Source: a candidate division KSB1 bacterium
GTDB lineage: Bacteria > Zhuqueibacterota > Zhuqueibacteria > Zhuqueibacterales > Zhuqueibacteraceae
DNA length: 64,000 bases
Direction: 5' to 3'
Assembly: GCA_034506175.1 (NCBI GenBank)
Contig: JAPDQB010000004.1
Span: 115,724-179,723 of the forward strand
A program made the translations under genes and the position numbers. The notes under the pieces are model-generated. The model worked only from the letters and a program-made list of their open reading frames with translations. It searched no databases and was not told the DNA's origin. Below, one piece after another: positions 41,492-51,599 of the stretch. Every line of letters begins with the position of its first letter. Position 1 is the stretch's first letter.

Positions 41492-41746
41492 ATGGCAGCC
41501 AAATACGACAAGTGTGATTATTGTGGTGGCAGCGTACGCGAAAAACGCGTGACCGTCGATTTACGCGTTAAAGGTAAGTTATATGTTTTCGACAACGTGC
41601 CGGTTGGGATTTGCCAAAAATGTGGCGAGCGTTATTATCGTGGCCCCGTACTGGAACGTTTGGAGGAACTGGCCGGCCACAAAGAGCTTTTTAAAGAAAA
41701 AATCCAGGTGCCGCGTTTTGATTTAGCGGAAGCAATGTTTTTTTGA
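41492..41746 (+). CDS. YgiT-type zinc finger antitoxin
   Basis: An 84-residue protein with CDYCGG at residues 8-13 and CQKCGERYY near 41-49, forming a two-CxxC zinc ribbon as in YgiT/MqsA N-terminal domains. The C-terminal HTH of MqsA is absent, so it is a short YgiT form. GAGGA precedes the ATG at 41492; the DUF4258 frame ends two bases upstream. Such pairs are predicted toxin-antitoxin modules; here the toxin frame is broken. Confidence 0.75.
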   Translation: MAAKYDKCDYCGGSVREKRVTVDLRVKGKLYVFDNVPVGICQKCGERYYRGPVLERLEELAGHKELFKEKIQVPRFDLAEAMFF

Positions 41747-41789
41747 GCGAGTGGTGTAGTTGCACCCGTTCACCAGACGAGATGATTTT

Positions 41790-42062
41790 ATGGTGAAATC
41801 GGATAAAGAACTTTATCGCAAAGCCTACGAGTTGCACCAACAATCGAGCGATGCCAAGCTCGTTGAGCGCGCCCGCTTGCACAGTGAGTTGTCTTCAGCG
41901 GAAGCGTTCAAACAGTACGCCGATTTAGTGGAATTCGTTTGGAAACTTTGTCCTGAGCCGAGCGAATGGCAACGAAAAGAAAAATGGGAGAGCTTAAACC
42001 GTTACTACGACGCGGTCCAACTTTTGGAAGCCTGGAAGCGTAATCGTGGACAAACGGCTTGA
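41790..42062 (+). CDS. Hypothetical protein upstream of a nucleotidyltransferase remnant
   Basis: A 90-residue helical protein (ELYRKAYELHQQSSDAKLVE, then YADLVEFVWKLCPEP, WQRKEKWESLNRYYDAVQLLE). It overlaps the GTG start of the following AbiEii-like frame by 17 bases, the typical arrangement of a small antitoxin-like gene with a nucleotidyltransferase toxin. ATG at 41790 is preferred to an upstream TTG at 41760. Family not recognised. Confidence 0.55.
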   Translation: MVKSDKELYRKAYELHQQSSDAKLVERARLHSELSSAEAFKQYADLVEFVWKLCPEPSEWQRKEKWESLNRYYDAVQLLEAWKRNRGQTA

Positions 42063-42603
42063 AGGGCCTCTTCAGAAAGCCATCGACTAAGGTTATCGCT
42101 ATGCAATCATCGGCGGTGTTGCCGTAGCGCAGTGGGGGTTCCCGCGCGCCACCAACGATGTTGACCTCAAAGTCCTCGTTCCCAACACGGATTAGGCGGG
42201 TGTACGGGCCACGCTGTTGAAGAGGTTCCCTGAACGCGCCCATGTCAACGCTCCCGAAAATCCATTTATTGTTGCCGTTACCATAGATAAAGTCATCGTA
42301 GATTTTTTGCTGACTTTGCCCGGTTATGAAGAACAAATTATTGAACGCGCCGTACACCGAGATTTGGGTGGTATCTCCGCCTGGGTCTGTTCAATTGAAG
42401 ATTTGATCATCCAAAAAGTGGTTGCGGGACGTGAAAAAGATTGGCTGGATTTGGAAGCTTTATTGCTGGAACAGCTTGGCAAGCTTGACGAGCCCTTCAT
42501 CAACGATTGGCTCGCGCAATTTGCCGAAGCGTTGGAAAAGCCGGAAATCTTGACGAAGTATAGGCAGTTGGTGGAGAGAGTCAAAACGAAAATATCAAAA
42601 TGA
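42046..42603 (+). pseudogene. AbiEii-like nucleotidyltransferase gene with two nonsense codons
   Basis: One frame from the GTG at 42046 encodes YAIIGGVAVAQWGFPRATND followed by VDLKVLV, the nucleotidyltransferase core (GG-A and DxD), then SIEDLIIQKVVAGREKDWLD, a conserved C-terminal motif of AbiEii/AbiGii-type proteins. It is interrupted by TAA at 42088-42090 and TAG at 42193-42195. The frame otherwise stays intact to its TGA at 42601, which overlaps the CHAT frame. Confidence 0.7.
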
Positions 42604-43550
42604 TCGGCCAGGCGCTGTTCAATGCGCTGCTCACCGGCGAAATGCGCAGCCGCTACGACGTGAGCCAGCGCGAAGCCGCGCAAAAAGGCCCCGGCCGGCG
42701 CTTCAAGCTGCGCATTCAATCGCCTGAGTTGGCGGCGCTGCCGTGGGAATTTTTATACGACCCCCGCCAAGCCGAATACGTTTGCCTCTCGCGCAGCACG
42801 CCGGTGGTGCGTTATCTTGAATTGTCGCAAATCATCCAACCGCTCGCCGTGACCCCGCCGTTGCGCATTCTCGGCATGATGGTCAGCCCGAGTGATCTCC
42901 AACCGTTAGATTTAGACAACGAAAAACATCGCGTGGAAGAGGCCAACAAAAATTTGCAAAAGAAGGGCCTGGTGGAATTGACCTGGCTGGGAGGAAAAAC
43001 CTGGCGCGATTTGCAAAAGGCGATGCGCGCCGGGCCGTGGCATATTTTTCATTTTATCGGCCACGGCGCATTTGACCGCAACGCCGGCGAGGGCTTGATT
43101 TTCCTCGAAGATGAAGACGGCGCGTCCTACCGCCTGAGCGCCACGCAATTGGGCCGCTTGCTGGCCGATCATTTTTCATTGCGGCTGGCGCTGTTGAATG
43201 CCTGCGAAGGGGCGCGCGGCAGCGAGCGCGATATTTTCTCCAGCACCGGCGCGATTTTGGTGCGCCGCGGTCTGCCGGCGGTGTTGACGATACAATACGA
43301 AATTACCGACCGCGCCGCGGTGGAATTTAGCCGCTCGTTTTACGAAGCGTTGGCCGAAGCCATGCCGGTGGACGCCGCCGTGGTGGAAGCGCAAAGCCAT
43401 CAGCCTTGCCGTGAACAACACCGTGGAATGGGGCACGCCGGTGCTCTACATGCGGGCGCCGGATGGAAAAGTTTTGGATATTGAGAGCGCCAAAGTTGCT
43501 GCGCCGCGCCCTAAAAAGACAGCGTCGCTCCCAAAAGAACCCGAAGAAGA
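42600..43550 (+). pseudogene. CHAT peptidase-domain fragment with frameshift
   Basis: A caspase-like CHAT domain, normally the protease effector of conflict systems. Seen: PELAALPWEFLYDPR, TPVVRYL, the catalytic His in FHFIGHGAFD and Cys in LLNACEGARGS. The usual upstream region is missing; the frame begins within the domain at an ATG overlapping the previous stop. Near 43391 the frame shifts, and the expected ending (AISLAVNNTVEWGTPVLYMR) continues in another frame up to a Pro/Lys/Glu-rich linker, where an FGE-type fragment begins. Catalytic residues survive, but the gene is probably non-functional. Confidence 0.75.
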
Positions 43551-43554
43551 AAAC

Positions 43555-43687
43555 CGGTTCGCGCCGTGTCTTGCGCGGCGGGCGCTGGTATGGCTATGCG
43601 CTGTGTTGCCGCTCCGCTTTTCGCTTCTTCGACACCCCTGTCTACCGCAGCGACTTTGTTGGCTTCCGCTTGGTGTTCGTCCCGTAG
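43555..43687 (+). pseudogene. FGE-sulfatase C-terminal fragment resembling a DGR variable region
   Basis: The frame ending TAG at 43687 encodes RRVLRGGRWYGYALCCRSAF, then FFDTPVYRSDF and GFRLVFVP, the C-terminal end of a formylglycine-generating-enzyme-like domain. Positions that are Asn in retroelement-diversified relatives are here Y, G, Y, C, F, F, F, D, V, Y, S, D, F, and every one of these codons ends in T or C (NNY), as produced by mutagenesis of AAY codons. Only the last 40 or so residues of the domain exist. No reverse transcriptase, Avd or template repeat was found in the window. Confidence 0.6.
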
Positions 43688-44691
43688 TCAGTTGGCAGTT
43701 CGTTTCGGCTTTACCTATGAGCAAACGAGTTGTTGGAGCGGAGAGAGCGAGGGCGAGGGACGAGCGCAAGCGAACGGAGCGAAAACAACGAGTTTCGGGG
43801 TTGGGGGCGATGCCCCAAAAAAATTTTAAAAAAAATTGACGAACACACAATCCGTTCGGGGGCGGGAAGTAGCGCGTCGAACCTCGCCCCTGGACTTTTT
43901 GAAGCTGAAAGAGTGGACCGGCCACAAAAATTTTTAAAAATCCGAGCGCCGTGTTTTGGTTTTGTATTGGAGTTTATTGAGGCTGAGAGCGCTGGAACAT
44001 TTCAGCCGCCAGGCGGTACAAAGAATTAAAATCCGACGCCATACAGACGAGGCCAGCGGTATGTTAAATCACGATGCTGAATGGCCTTGCCAAAAAGTCT
44101 TAAAAAAATCTCTTGACTTTTATACTCAGCATCACTAATATTGCTTACAACCTCATCTTTCTGATCTTTGTCTCTTTGAGTCGAAATTCCAAAGGATTTC
44201 GACTTTTTTGTCTCGGGAAGGCATGACGCCAAGTTGGTTACGCTGCTGGGGTGTGTAACAAATTCACAAACGTAAAGCAAGTTGACATGGCCTTCGCGAT
44301 GGTGGAGACGTATCACCTCTCGATGACGCGACAACGGGCAGAATAAGTTGACCCAAGCCGGAAACCGGAAAAGCTGTTCTACTGCTTACGCCAGCGTTAC
44401 CGTAGTGCAGGAGGCGGCGATAACGGTTGAAATGGCGAGACAGTAAACTCATGAGCTGTCCGTAACCTACCGCTGATCCGTCATACAACGTAGTTGATTT
44501 TCCAGAGGAAAAGTTCTTCGGCAAGAAAATGGAAGTCGTCAAAGAGGCTATACCCGGTGGGAGCCTAAATGACGATATCCGTAGGATGGTGCAGCGAAGG
44601 CGCCACCATAATTCCAGCAGTACACTCAATCGTGTTGCTGCAACGCCATTTTGTCTATTGCATTGAACATTTGTCAAAATGGAGGCAAAAT
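43688..44691. other. One-kilobase region without a recognised gene
   Basis: This stretch holds a hairpin TTGGGG-GCGATG-CCCCAA near 43800-43818 followed by A/T runs, and a clear terminator at 44180-44209. At 44466-44667 there is a short open frame (VVDFPEEKFFGKKMEVVKEA, then [14 protein letters not shown]) without a start codon, which could be the tail of a lost gene. The sequence around 44221-44460 has no family that I recognise. It may contain an unrecognised RNA or remains of the retroelement implied by the upstream fragment. Confidence 0.4.
44180..44209 (+). terminator. Rho-independent terminator
   Basis: GTCGAAAT pairs with ATTTCGAC around TCCAAAGG and is followed directly by T6. It ends whatever transcript crosses the decayed CHAT/FGE region and lies 480 bases before prkA. 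Confidence 0.75.
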
Positions 44692-46767
44692 ATGGAAGAG
44701 AAAGCACCAGTTTCATCTACCAATCACATTATTAATCTCATCGGTAACTTGCAGGACACGCAAGGGTATCGCGAGTTGCATTGGGAAGGCACGCTGGCCG
44801 AATATTTTGATCTCGTCAAAGCAAATCCCAAGATTGCTCGTAATGCCTTCCAGCGGATTCACGATATGATCCTCAGCTACGGCACCGAAGAGATCACTGA
44901 ACACAAGGAAAAACTCATTCGCTACAAGTTTTTCAGCGATCCCATCGACAATGGGCGTGACGCGGTCTATGGCCTCGAACGCTCGTTGATGAAATTCGTG
45001 AGCCTGTTCAAATCTGCGGCGAAAGGTTATGGCACTGAAAAGCGCGTCTTTCTTTTGCACGGGCCGGTCGGCTCGGCGAAAAGCACGATTGTGCGGCTGC
45101 TGAAAAAGGGCTTGGAGGCTTATTCAGCGACAAAAGACGGCGCGTTGTACAGTTACGCCTGGAAGCAGGAACACAACGGCCAGGTGAATTGGGTAAATTG
45201 CCCGATGCACGAAGAGCCGTTGCATTTGATTCCCGAGCAATTCCGCGACCGCGTGATGCAGGAATTGAACGCCGGCCGCCCGGAAGACGAGCAGGTTCGC
45301 ATCGTTGGAGAGTTGTGCCCGTTTTGCCGGCAAACCTTCCGCGAGCTGTTGAGCAAATACGACGGCGATTGGACGAAGGTGATCGGCGAAGTGAAAGTCC
45401 GACGCCTGCTGCTCTCGGAAAAAGATCGCATCGGCATTGGCACCTTCCAGCCGAAAGACGAAAAGAATCAGGATTCGACGGAACTCACCGGCGACATCAA
45501 TTATCGCAAGATCGCCGAGTATGGCTCGGATTCCGATCCGCGCGCGTTCAATTTCGATGGCGAGTTCAATATTGCCAATCGCGGCTTGGTGGAGTTCATC
45601 GAAGTCCTGAAGCTCGACGTCGCGTTTCTGTACGATCTGCTCGGCGCCTCGCAGGAACACAAGGTCAAGCCGAAGAAATTCGCGCAGACCGATATTGACG
45701 AAGTGATCATCGGCCACACCAATGAGCCGGAGTACAAGAAACTGCAATCCAACGAGTTCATGGAAGCGCTGCGTGACCGTACGGTGAAGATTGACGTGCC
45801 GTACATCACCAAGCTTTCCGATGAGATCAAAATATACGAGAAAGATTACAATCTCAACCGGATCAAGGGCAAGCACATCGCCCCGCATACGATCGAGATG
45901 GCGGCGATGTGGGCGGTGTTGACGCGCCTGGAAGAGCCGAAGAAAGCGCAATTGACGCTGTTGCAAAAACTGAAATTGTACAACGGCAAGACGTTGCCGG
46001 GCTTCACCGAAGACAACATCAAAGAGCTGCGTTCCGACGCCGAGCGGGAGGGAATGGAAGGCATTTCGCCGCGCTACATTCAAGACAAAATTTCCAATGC
46101 CCTGGTGAGCGACAAGGGCGAAGGCTGCGTTAATCCGTTCATGGTGATCAACGAGCTTGAATCCGGTTTGAAGCACCATTCGCTGATCACCAGCGACGAG
46201 CAGCGCAAACGCTACAAAGAACTGCTGGCGACGGTGAAAGAAGAGTATGAAGACGTTGTCAAGAACGAAGTGCAGCGCGCCATTGCCGCTGATGAAGAGG
46301 CGCTAAAACGGCTCTGCGGCAATTATATCGACAACGTCAAGGCTTACACGCAGCGCGAGAAAGTGAAGAACAAATACACCGGCGCCAGCGAAGATCCGGA
46401 TGAACGCCTGATGCGCTCGATCGAGGAAAAGATCGACATTCCCGAGAGCCGGAAGGATGACTTCCGCCGCGAGATTATGAATTACATCGGCGCGCTGGCT
46501 CTGGAAGGAAAGACCTTCGATTACAAGAGCAATGAGCGTTTGCAAAAGGCGCTGGAGCTCAAGCTCTTTGAAGATCAGAAAGACACCATCAAGCTCACCA
46601 GCCTCATCTCCAGCGTCGTTGACAAGGAGACGCAGGAGAAGATCGATGTGGTCAAGTCGCGCATGATCAAATATTACGGCTATTGCGACGTGTGCGCCAC
46701 CGACGTGCTCAATTACGTGGCCAGCATCTTCGCACGCGGGGACGTGAAGCATCACCATCACCGGTAG
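44692..46767 (+). CDS. prkA: PrkA-type serine protein kinase (AAA+)
   Basis: A 691-residue PrkA protein: an AAA+ domain with Walker A GPVGSAKS at residues 124-131, a long middle region ([54 protein letters not shown]) and a C-terminal domain ending in a His-rich tail (KHHHHR). GGAGG precedes the ATG at 44692 by six bases. PrkA, DUF444 (YeaH/YhbH) and SpoVR genes are co-conserved and act in stress and stationary-phase or sporulation responses. The order is kept here, with two small genes inserted before DUF444. Confidence 0.93.
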   Translation: MEEKAPVSSTNHIINLIGNLQDTQGYRELHWEGTLAEYFDLVKANPKIARNAFQRIHDMILSYGTEEITEHKEKLIRYKFFSDPIDNGRDAVYGLERSLMKFVSLFKSAAKGYGTEKRVFLLHGPVGSAKSTIVRLLKKGLEAYSATKDGALYSYAWKQEHNGQVNWVNCPMHEEPLHLIPEQFRDRVMQELNAGRPEDEQVRIVGELCPFCRQTFRELLSKYDGDWTKVIGEVKVRRLLLSEKDRIGIGTFQPKDEKNQDSTELTGDINYRKIAEYGSDSDPRAFNFDGEFNIANRGLVEFIEVLKLDVAFLYDLLGASQEHKVKPKKFAQTDIDEVIIGHTNEPEYKKLQSNEFMEALRDRTVKIDVPYITKLSDEIKIYEKDYNLNRIKGKHIAPHTIEMAAMWAVLTRLEEPKKAQLTLLQKLKLYNGKTLPGFTEDNIKELRSDAEREGMEGISPRYIQDKISNALVSDKGEGCVNPFMVINELESGLKHHSLITSDEQRKRYKELLATVKEEYEDVVKNEVQRAIAADEEALKRLCGNYIDNVKAYTQREKVKNKYTGASEDPDERLMRSIEEKIDIPESRKDDFRREIMNYIGALALEGKTFDYKSNERLQKALELKLFEDQKDTIKLTSLISSVVDKETQEKIDVVKSRMIKYYGYCDVCATDVLNYVASIFARGDVKHHHHR

Positions 46768-46782
46768 AAGGAGGTGAGGTAT

Positions 46783-47109
46783 ATGGCCACGAAAACCAAG
46801 ACAAGGAAAAAGCGCCTGGCGGTTTCGCCGGAAGGATTGCAACGAGTCGTCATCCCTGATCTCAACAGTTTTGAGGATAATGGGTGGAAAATTTATGACA
46901 AGTTGCGTCCAAGGTTGGAAAAAAAATTTCCAGGCAAAGTCGTGGCGATTGAAGTTGAAAGTCAGGATTATTTTGTCGGGGATAATGTAAAGAAAGCCAG
47001 ACAACTGGCAGATGCCAGGCATCCCGGCAAGCTTCTTTTTTATACAAGGATTGGAGGGGGGCCTATTTGGAAATTTCATGGCCACAGGCCGTTCATCGAA
47101 CGATTTTAG
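46783..47109 (+). CDS. Small basic protein (DUF5678-like)
   Basis: A 108-residue protein with AAGGAGG eight bases before the ATG. The N-terminus is Lys/Arg-rich. The core (KIYDKLRPRLEKKFPGKVVA, VESQDYFVGDNVKKARQLAD, LLFYTRIGG) resembles DUF5678-type proteins, which are frequently encoded upstream of a small aspartic protease-like gene, exactly as seen here. Function unknown. Confidence 0.6.
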   Translation: MATKTKTRKKRLAVSPEGLQRVVIPDLNSFEDNGWKIYDKLRPRLEKKFPGKVVAIEVESQDYFVGDNVKKARQLADARHPGKLLFYTRIGGGPIWKFHGHRPFIERF

Positions 47110-47122
47110 AAAATAGGCACGC

Positions 47123-47344
47123 ATGAAACTTCTGGGGTCAATAAACGAAAATGGCGAGCTTCTGATAAGGCTGAGCATTATAGGATTCCGGGGAGAGACG
47201 GTTGTTGACGGAATTCTTGATACAGGATTCAACGGAGCCCTATTGTTGCCGGCAGCCATTATTGCAGAATTGGGAACGGAATTGCTTGAAAACTGCAAGA
47301 TAGTCATCGATTATCCGAGTCGTCAATTTTTCATTGAAGAATAG
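47123..47344 (+). CDS. Truncated clan AA (retropepsin-like) aspartic protease
   Basis: A 73-residue protein with the catalytic-type motif [16 protein letters not shown] (DTG) and the flap-side strand usual in small bacterial retropepsin-like proteins. Family members are about 110-130 residues. Here the segment AELGTELL runs straight into [16 protein letters not shown], the normal C-terminal strand, so roughly 50 residues appear to have been lost in frame. It is probably inactive. It lies 14 bases after the DUF5678-like gene and two bases before DUF444. Confidence 0.6.
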   Translation: MKLLGSINENGELLIRLSIIGFRGETVVDGILDTGFNGALLLPAAIIAELGTELLENCKIVIDYPSRQFFIEE

Positions 47345-47346
47345 CG

Positions 47347-48453
47347 ATGGTCAAAAAAATCGAAAAAGACCACAGCCGTTTCCGGCAGATCATCCGCGGC
47401 AAGATCAAAAAAGAGCTGCGGAAATACATCACGCGCGGCGAGTTGATCGGCAAGAAGGGCAAGGATTTGGTGAGCATTCCCGTGCCGCAGATCAACCTGC
47501 CGCATTTTCGCTATTCCTCGAAGAATACCGGCGGTGTCGGGCAAGGCGACGGCGACATCGGCACGCCGATTGGCCGTGGTGACGATGATGATGGCATCGG
47601 CCGGGCCGGCGAAGCCCCGGGCGATCATCTGCTCGAAGTCGATGTTTCGCTCGAAGAGCTGGCACAAATGCTGGGCGAAGAGCTGGAATTGCCCAGTATC
47701 GAAGCCAAGGGGAAAAAGAACATCATGAGCGACAAAGATCGCTACAGCGGCATCAGCCGCAGCGGGCCGGAATCGCTGCGCCATTTCAAACGCACGTACA
47801 AAGAAGCGCTGCGCCGGCATATCATCAGCCACACCTATGATCCGGACAATCCGATCATCATTCCGTTTCGTGAAGACCGGCGCTATCGCACGTGGAAGAC
47901 CCTGCAATATCCCGAAGCCAACGCGGTGATCATTTACATGATGGACGTTTCCGGTTCGATGGGCGAGGAGCAAAAGGAGATCGTTCGCATCGAATCGTTC
48001 TGGATCGACACCTGGCTGAAATTTCAATACAAAAACATCACGACGCGCTACGTCATTCACGATGCGGTGGCGCGCGAAGTCGATGAGGAAACGTTTTATC
48101 ACACGCGTGAGAGCGGCGGCACGATCATCTCGTCCGCCTACAAGCTGGCGAATCAGATTATCGACGCCGATTACAGTCCGTCGGAATGGAACATTTATCT
48201 CTTTCATTTTTCCGACGGCGACAACTGGGGCGAGATCGATACGGATGAATGCATTTCGATTCTCGAAGAGAAGCTGATTCCCAAAGCGAATCTCTTCTGT
48301 TACGGTCAGGTGGAAAGCCCCTACGGCAGTGGTCAGTTCATCCGCGATTTGGAAGATTATTTTGAGAATGAAGAAAAACTCATTCTCTCCGAAATCGCCG
48401 ACAAAGACGCCATCTATCAATCGATCAAGGATTTTTTGGGAAAGGGGAAGTAA
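47347..48453 (+). CDS. DUF444 protein, von Willebrand A domain (YeaH/YhbH family)
   Basis: A 368-residue protein with an N-terminal basic region ([17 protein letters not shown]), a Gly/Asp-rich linker ([19 protein letters not shown]) and a C-terminal VWA fold with a perfect MIDAS DVSGSMG at residues 200-206. Partner of PrkA and SpoVR in a conserved three-gene locus. It probably binds a divalent metal and scaffolds a kinase complex. It ends about 115 bases before spoVR. Confidence 0.92.
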   Translation: MVKKIEKDHSRFRQIIRGKIKKELRKYITRGELIGKKGKDLVSIPVPQINLPHFRYSSKNTGGVGQGDGDIGTPIGRGDDDDGIGRAGEAPGDHLLEVDVSLEELAQMLGEELELPSIEAKGKKNIMSDKDRYSGISRSGPESLRHFKRTYKEALRRHIISHTYDPDNPIIIPFREDRRYRTWKTLQYPEANAVIIYMMDVSGSMGEEQKEIVRIESFWIDTWLKFQYKNITTRYVIHDAVAREVDEETFYHTRESGGTIISSAYKLANQIIDADYSPSEWNIYLFHFSDGDNWGEIDTDECISILEEKLIPKANLFCYGQVESPYGSGQFIRDLEDYFENEEKLILSEIADKDAIYQSIKDFLGKGK

Positions 48454-48569
48454 CTTTTAAAAAGATAAAAAGAAAAAACGACAACAGGATCTGCTGGCTC
48501 AATAATTGTGTCAACCATTGTTTGGTCTTCGAGTTTTTGTGGATTTTTAAATAATTCATTGTCGCCTCT

Positions 48570-50063
48570 ATGAGCCTCACCGCCGAACTTTCCGCCATCC
48601 GCGACGAAATCAAAGGCTATGCCCGAGAGTACGGCCTTGATTTCTACGAGACGATTTTCGAAATGCTCGAATACGATGAGCTGAACGAAGTCGCCAGCTA
48701 CGGCGGCTTTCCGACGCGCTATCCGCACTGGCGGCACGGCATGGAATACGAAGAGCTTTCCAAAAGCTACTCGTACGGCCTTTCAAAAATATATGAAATG
48801 GTCATCAACAACGACCCGTGCTATGCCTATTTGATGAAGTGCAACAACCTCGTCGATCAGAAACTGGTGATGGCTCACGTGTACGCCCATTGCGATTTTT
48901 TCAAAAACAACTTGTGGTTCTCGAAAACCAACCGCAAGATGATGGATGAGATGGCGAATCACGCCACGAAAATTCGCCGCTATGCCGAAAAATACGGCGA
49001 AGAAGCGGTGGAGAATTTCATCGATGTCTGCCTGTCCCTGGAAAATTTAATCGATCCCCATTCACAATTTGTCGAGGAGCCGGGCGAAAAGACGGCGACC
49101 GCGTCAGAGGAGGAAGAGGAGAGCATTGAAGCCCGGCTGCGCTTGAAAAGCGAAAAAGAGTACATGGACGAGTTCATCAACCCGCGTCAGTTGATTGAAA
49201 AGCAGCGCCGGCAGGAGGAGGAAAAAGCCAAATCCAAATTCCGGAAAATTCCCGAAAAGGCGGAACGCGATGTTTTGAAATTTTTAATCGAATACGCGCC
49301 GCTGCAAAAATGGCAGCAGGACGTTCTCGCCATCGTGCGCGAAGAGGCCTATTATTTCGCGCCGCAAGCGCAGACGAAGATCATGAACGAGGGCTGGGCG
49401 AGCTATTGGCACTCAAAAATGATGACGACCCGCATCCTCTCCGATGCCGAAATTATTGATTATGCCGACCATCATTCTGGCACGTTGTTCACCTCACCGG
49501 GTCGGATCAATCCGTACAAGCTCGGCATCGAGCTTTTTCGCGATATTGAAGACCGCTGGAACCGGGGCAAATTCGGCAAGGAATATGATGAATGCGACGA
49601 TTTCGAGATCAAGAAGAATTGGGACAAGCAACTCGGCCTCGGACGGCAGAAGATTTTTGAGGTGCGAAAGCTGTACAACGACGTGATGTTCATCGACGCA
49701 TTTTTGACGCCGGAATTTTGCCGCGAGCACAAGATGTTCGTCTATGAGTACAACGACCGCAACAATTTATATGAAATTACCGACCGCGATTTCAAGGCCG
49801 TCAAACAAAAGTTGCTGTTCATGCTGACCAATTGGGGCCAGCCGTTTATTTATGTCGAAGAAAGCAATTACAAAAATCGGGGCGAGCTCTATTTGCGGCA
49901 TCGTCATGAAGGCATCGACCTGAAGCTCGACGAGGCGCGCGACACCTTGAAAAACCTCTATGCCATTTGGACGCGGCCGGTTCATTTGGAAACCGTCATT
50001 GAAGAAAGCAAAACGCTGTTGAGTTATGACAAGGATGACTATACCGAAACTGAAATTGACTAA
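48570..50063 (+). CDS. spoVR: SpoVR family protein
   Basis: A 497-residue SpoVR protein. Family landmarks: [18 protein letters not shown] near the N-terminus, [33 protein letters not shown] and [21 protein letters not shown]. SpoVR is needed for spore cortex formation in Bacillus, but is widespread in non-sporulating Gram-negatives with PrkA and DUF444, where it is linked to stress survival. A charged segment at about 170-225 ([20 protein letters not shown]) is an insertion relative to the family core. Confidence 0.93.
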   Translation: MSLTAELSAIRDEIKGYAREYGLDFYETIFEMLEYDELNEVASYGGFPTRYPHWRHGMEYEELSKSYSYGLSKIYEMVINNDPCYAYLMKCNNLVDQKLVMAHVYAHCDFFKNNLWFSKTNRKMMDEMANHATKIRRYAEKYGEEAVENFIDVCLSLENLIDPHSQFVEEPGEKTATASEEEEESIEARLRLKSEKEYMDEFINPRQLIEKQRRQEEEKAKSKFRKIPEKAERDVLKFLIEYAPLQKWQQDVLAIVREEAYYFAPQAQTKIMNEGWASYWHSKMMTTRILSDAEIIDYADHHSGTLFTSPGRINPYKLGIELFRDIEDRWNRGKFGKEYDECDDFEIKKNWDKQLGLGRQKIFEVRKLYNDVMFIDAFLTPEFCREHKMFVYEYNDRNNLYEITDRDFKAVKQKLLFMLTNWGQPFIYVEESNYKNRGELYLRHRHEGIDLKLDEARDTLKNLYAIWTRPVHLETVIEESKTLLSYDKDDYTETEID

Positions 50064-50085
50064 CCCCTAAAACGGAGGTGCTGTC

Positions 50086-50601
50086 ATGAAACTCGGACAA
50101 ATCGCTCTGGAAAAATTGAACGCCATTCGCCAGGATAAAAAGTTGCCGGAAGCCGACCAGAACAGCGCGAGCATGATTGAGGAAAAAAATGAAAGCTTTC
50201 GGTTGTGCATCGAAATCGAGGATTTCGATAAATTCAGTTTTGTGATTAAAACCCTTTCTGTGGCTCGGCTTCAAGCACCCCCCAACATGTCGCTCACGGA
50301 ATTGTTGCAGCGCCAGGCTGGAGAAATCGAGCGCCGGCTTTCGTATTTGCAGGAAAGATTCCGTCTGGTCGAATTGGATGAGTTCAACGTTCTGGCGCAA
50401 GTGCGCAGTGCGGCGCCGTATCAGAAAAACGGCGAGAGATTTTATTACGAGCTGCTCTTGCAGCACGGGAACAGTGTGACGCTCACACGCTATCGCAAAT
50501 CCGCCACAGCCGAAAAACGCGAGCTTGTTCCGTTCCACTTGACGCCGGAAATGCTCGAGCGCCTCGTCGATGATCTGGCCGCAACGTTGCATCTCGTTTG
50601 A
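50086..50601 (+). CDS. Hypothetical protein downstream of spoVR
   Basis: A 171-residue soluble protein with AACGGAGG upstream. It shows helical LTELLQRQAGEIERRLSYLQ and strands ERFYYELLLQHGNSVTLTRY. It follows spoVR by 22 bases and is likely part of that operon. Family not recognised. Confidence 0.6.
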   Translation: MKLGQIALEKLNAIRQDKKLPEADQNSASMIEEKNESFRLCIEIEDFDKFSFVIKTLSVARLQAPPNMSLTELLQRQAGEIERRLSYLQERFRLVELDEFNVLAQVRSAAPYQKNGERFYYELLLQHGNSVTLTRYRKSATAEKRELVPFHLTPEMLERLVDDLAATLHLV

Positions 50602-50720
50602 GGTGATGGTGAAGGAAAAGGATTTTTGCGAGGTCGCAAGACGGGCTTCGAATGAATAGATTTTTCATGTGACGAATCCATTCATACTGTATCAGACCAC
50701 CCAAAGGAGGAAGTGCAGTC

Positions 50721-51560
50721 ATGAAAAAAGGTTTGCTGGCCGGTCTTGGTGTGCTGACGAGTGTTGCGGCGCTTTTTGCGCATGACCTGTTTCTGAAGCT
50801 CGAAACATTTTTTCTCAAACCGCATTCACCGATTACAGTTGCTTTGTTCAACGGCACCTTCGACAAAAGCGAGAACGTCATTACGCGCGACCGGATGATT
50901 GATGTGAGCATTCTCGGGCCGCAAAGCCGGCGCATTCATCCTGATACCTCGCAATGGCGTGAGTCTGGAAACGTCACGTGGCTTGATTTTAAAACCGGCG
51001 AAGCGGGAACCTACATCCTTGGCGTATCGATCAAAGCCAGAATGCTCGAGCTGTCGGCAAAAGATTTCAATGACTATCTGGAGCACGACGGTGTACTGGA
51101 TGTGCTGGCGACGCGCAAAGAGAAGAATGAACTGGATAAACCGGCGCGGGAGTCGTATTCGAAGCATGTCAAGACGATTTTTCAAGTGGGCGATACACGT
51201 TCGGACGCCTTCAAAGAAAGATTGAATTATCCCATCGAGATTGTTCCGCTGCAGAATCCTTACCTGCTCAAGCCGGGCGACGTCCTGGACGTTTTGATTT
51301 TGCGCGATGGCAATCCGCTGAGCCATCAGCTTGTCTACGCGAGTTATGCAGGTCATCATCAACATGACGGCACCAGCGGCCATTTTGAGGCCGTCAAAAC
51401 GCGAACCAATGAAAACGGCCTGGCGCAAATCAAGCTCGGCAAGGCCGGCAAATGGTACATCCGGCTCATTCACATGGTTCCCAGCGACAAAGAAGGCGTT
51501 GATTATGAATCGAATTGGGCGACATTGACGTTTGAGATCAAAGCTGCTGCAAGAAAATGA
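50721..51560 (+). CDS. Exported DUF4198 protein
   Basis: A 279-residue protein with a signal peptide (LAGLGVLTSVAALFAHD), the mature N-terminus probably starting at or near His of AHDLFLK. It has two beta-rich domains (for example ITVALFNGTFDKS, YLLKPGDVLDVLILRDGNP) and His/Asp-rich ASYAGHHQHDGTSG, a possible metal-binding loop. DUF4198 proteins are often linked to nickel or cobalt uptake; the cobalamin adenosyltransferase gene 39 bases downstream fits cobalt, but this is inference. AAAGGAGG precedes the ATG. Confidence 0.75.
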   Translation: MKKGLLAGLGVLTSVAALFAHDLFLKLETFFLKPHSPITVALFNGTFDKSENVITRDRMIDVSILGPQSRRIHPDTSQWRESGNVTWLDFKTGEAGTYILGVSIKARMLELSAKDFNDYLEHDGVLDVLATRKEKNELDKPARESYSKHVKTIFQVGDTRSDAFKERLNYPIEIVPLQNPYLLKPGDVLDVLILRDGNPLSHQLVYASYAGHHQHDGTSGHFEAVKTRTNENGLAQIKLGKAGKWYIRLIHMVPSDKEGVDYESNWATLTFEIKAAARK

Positions 51561-51599
51561 TGAATCTGCTTTCGATACAGAGTGTCGAAAGCCGTAAAC

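Noticed and set aside
42126..42134. GTAGCGCAG sequence as a sixth palindromic element
   Set aside because: It lies within the nucleotidyltransferase frame (VAVAQWG) and has no pairing arm, so it is a chance match.
43411..43839. 142-codon protein after the CHAT fragment
   Set aside because: Its first third is the CHAT end in a shifted frame and its rest is out of frame with the FGE fragment; it is not a gene of its own.
44221..44690. Group II intron RNA upstream of prkA
   Set aside because: No GUGYG start, domain V or intron-encoded reverse transcriptase could be made out.
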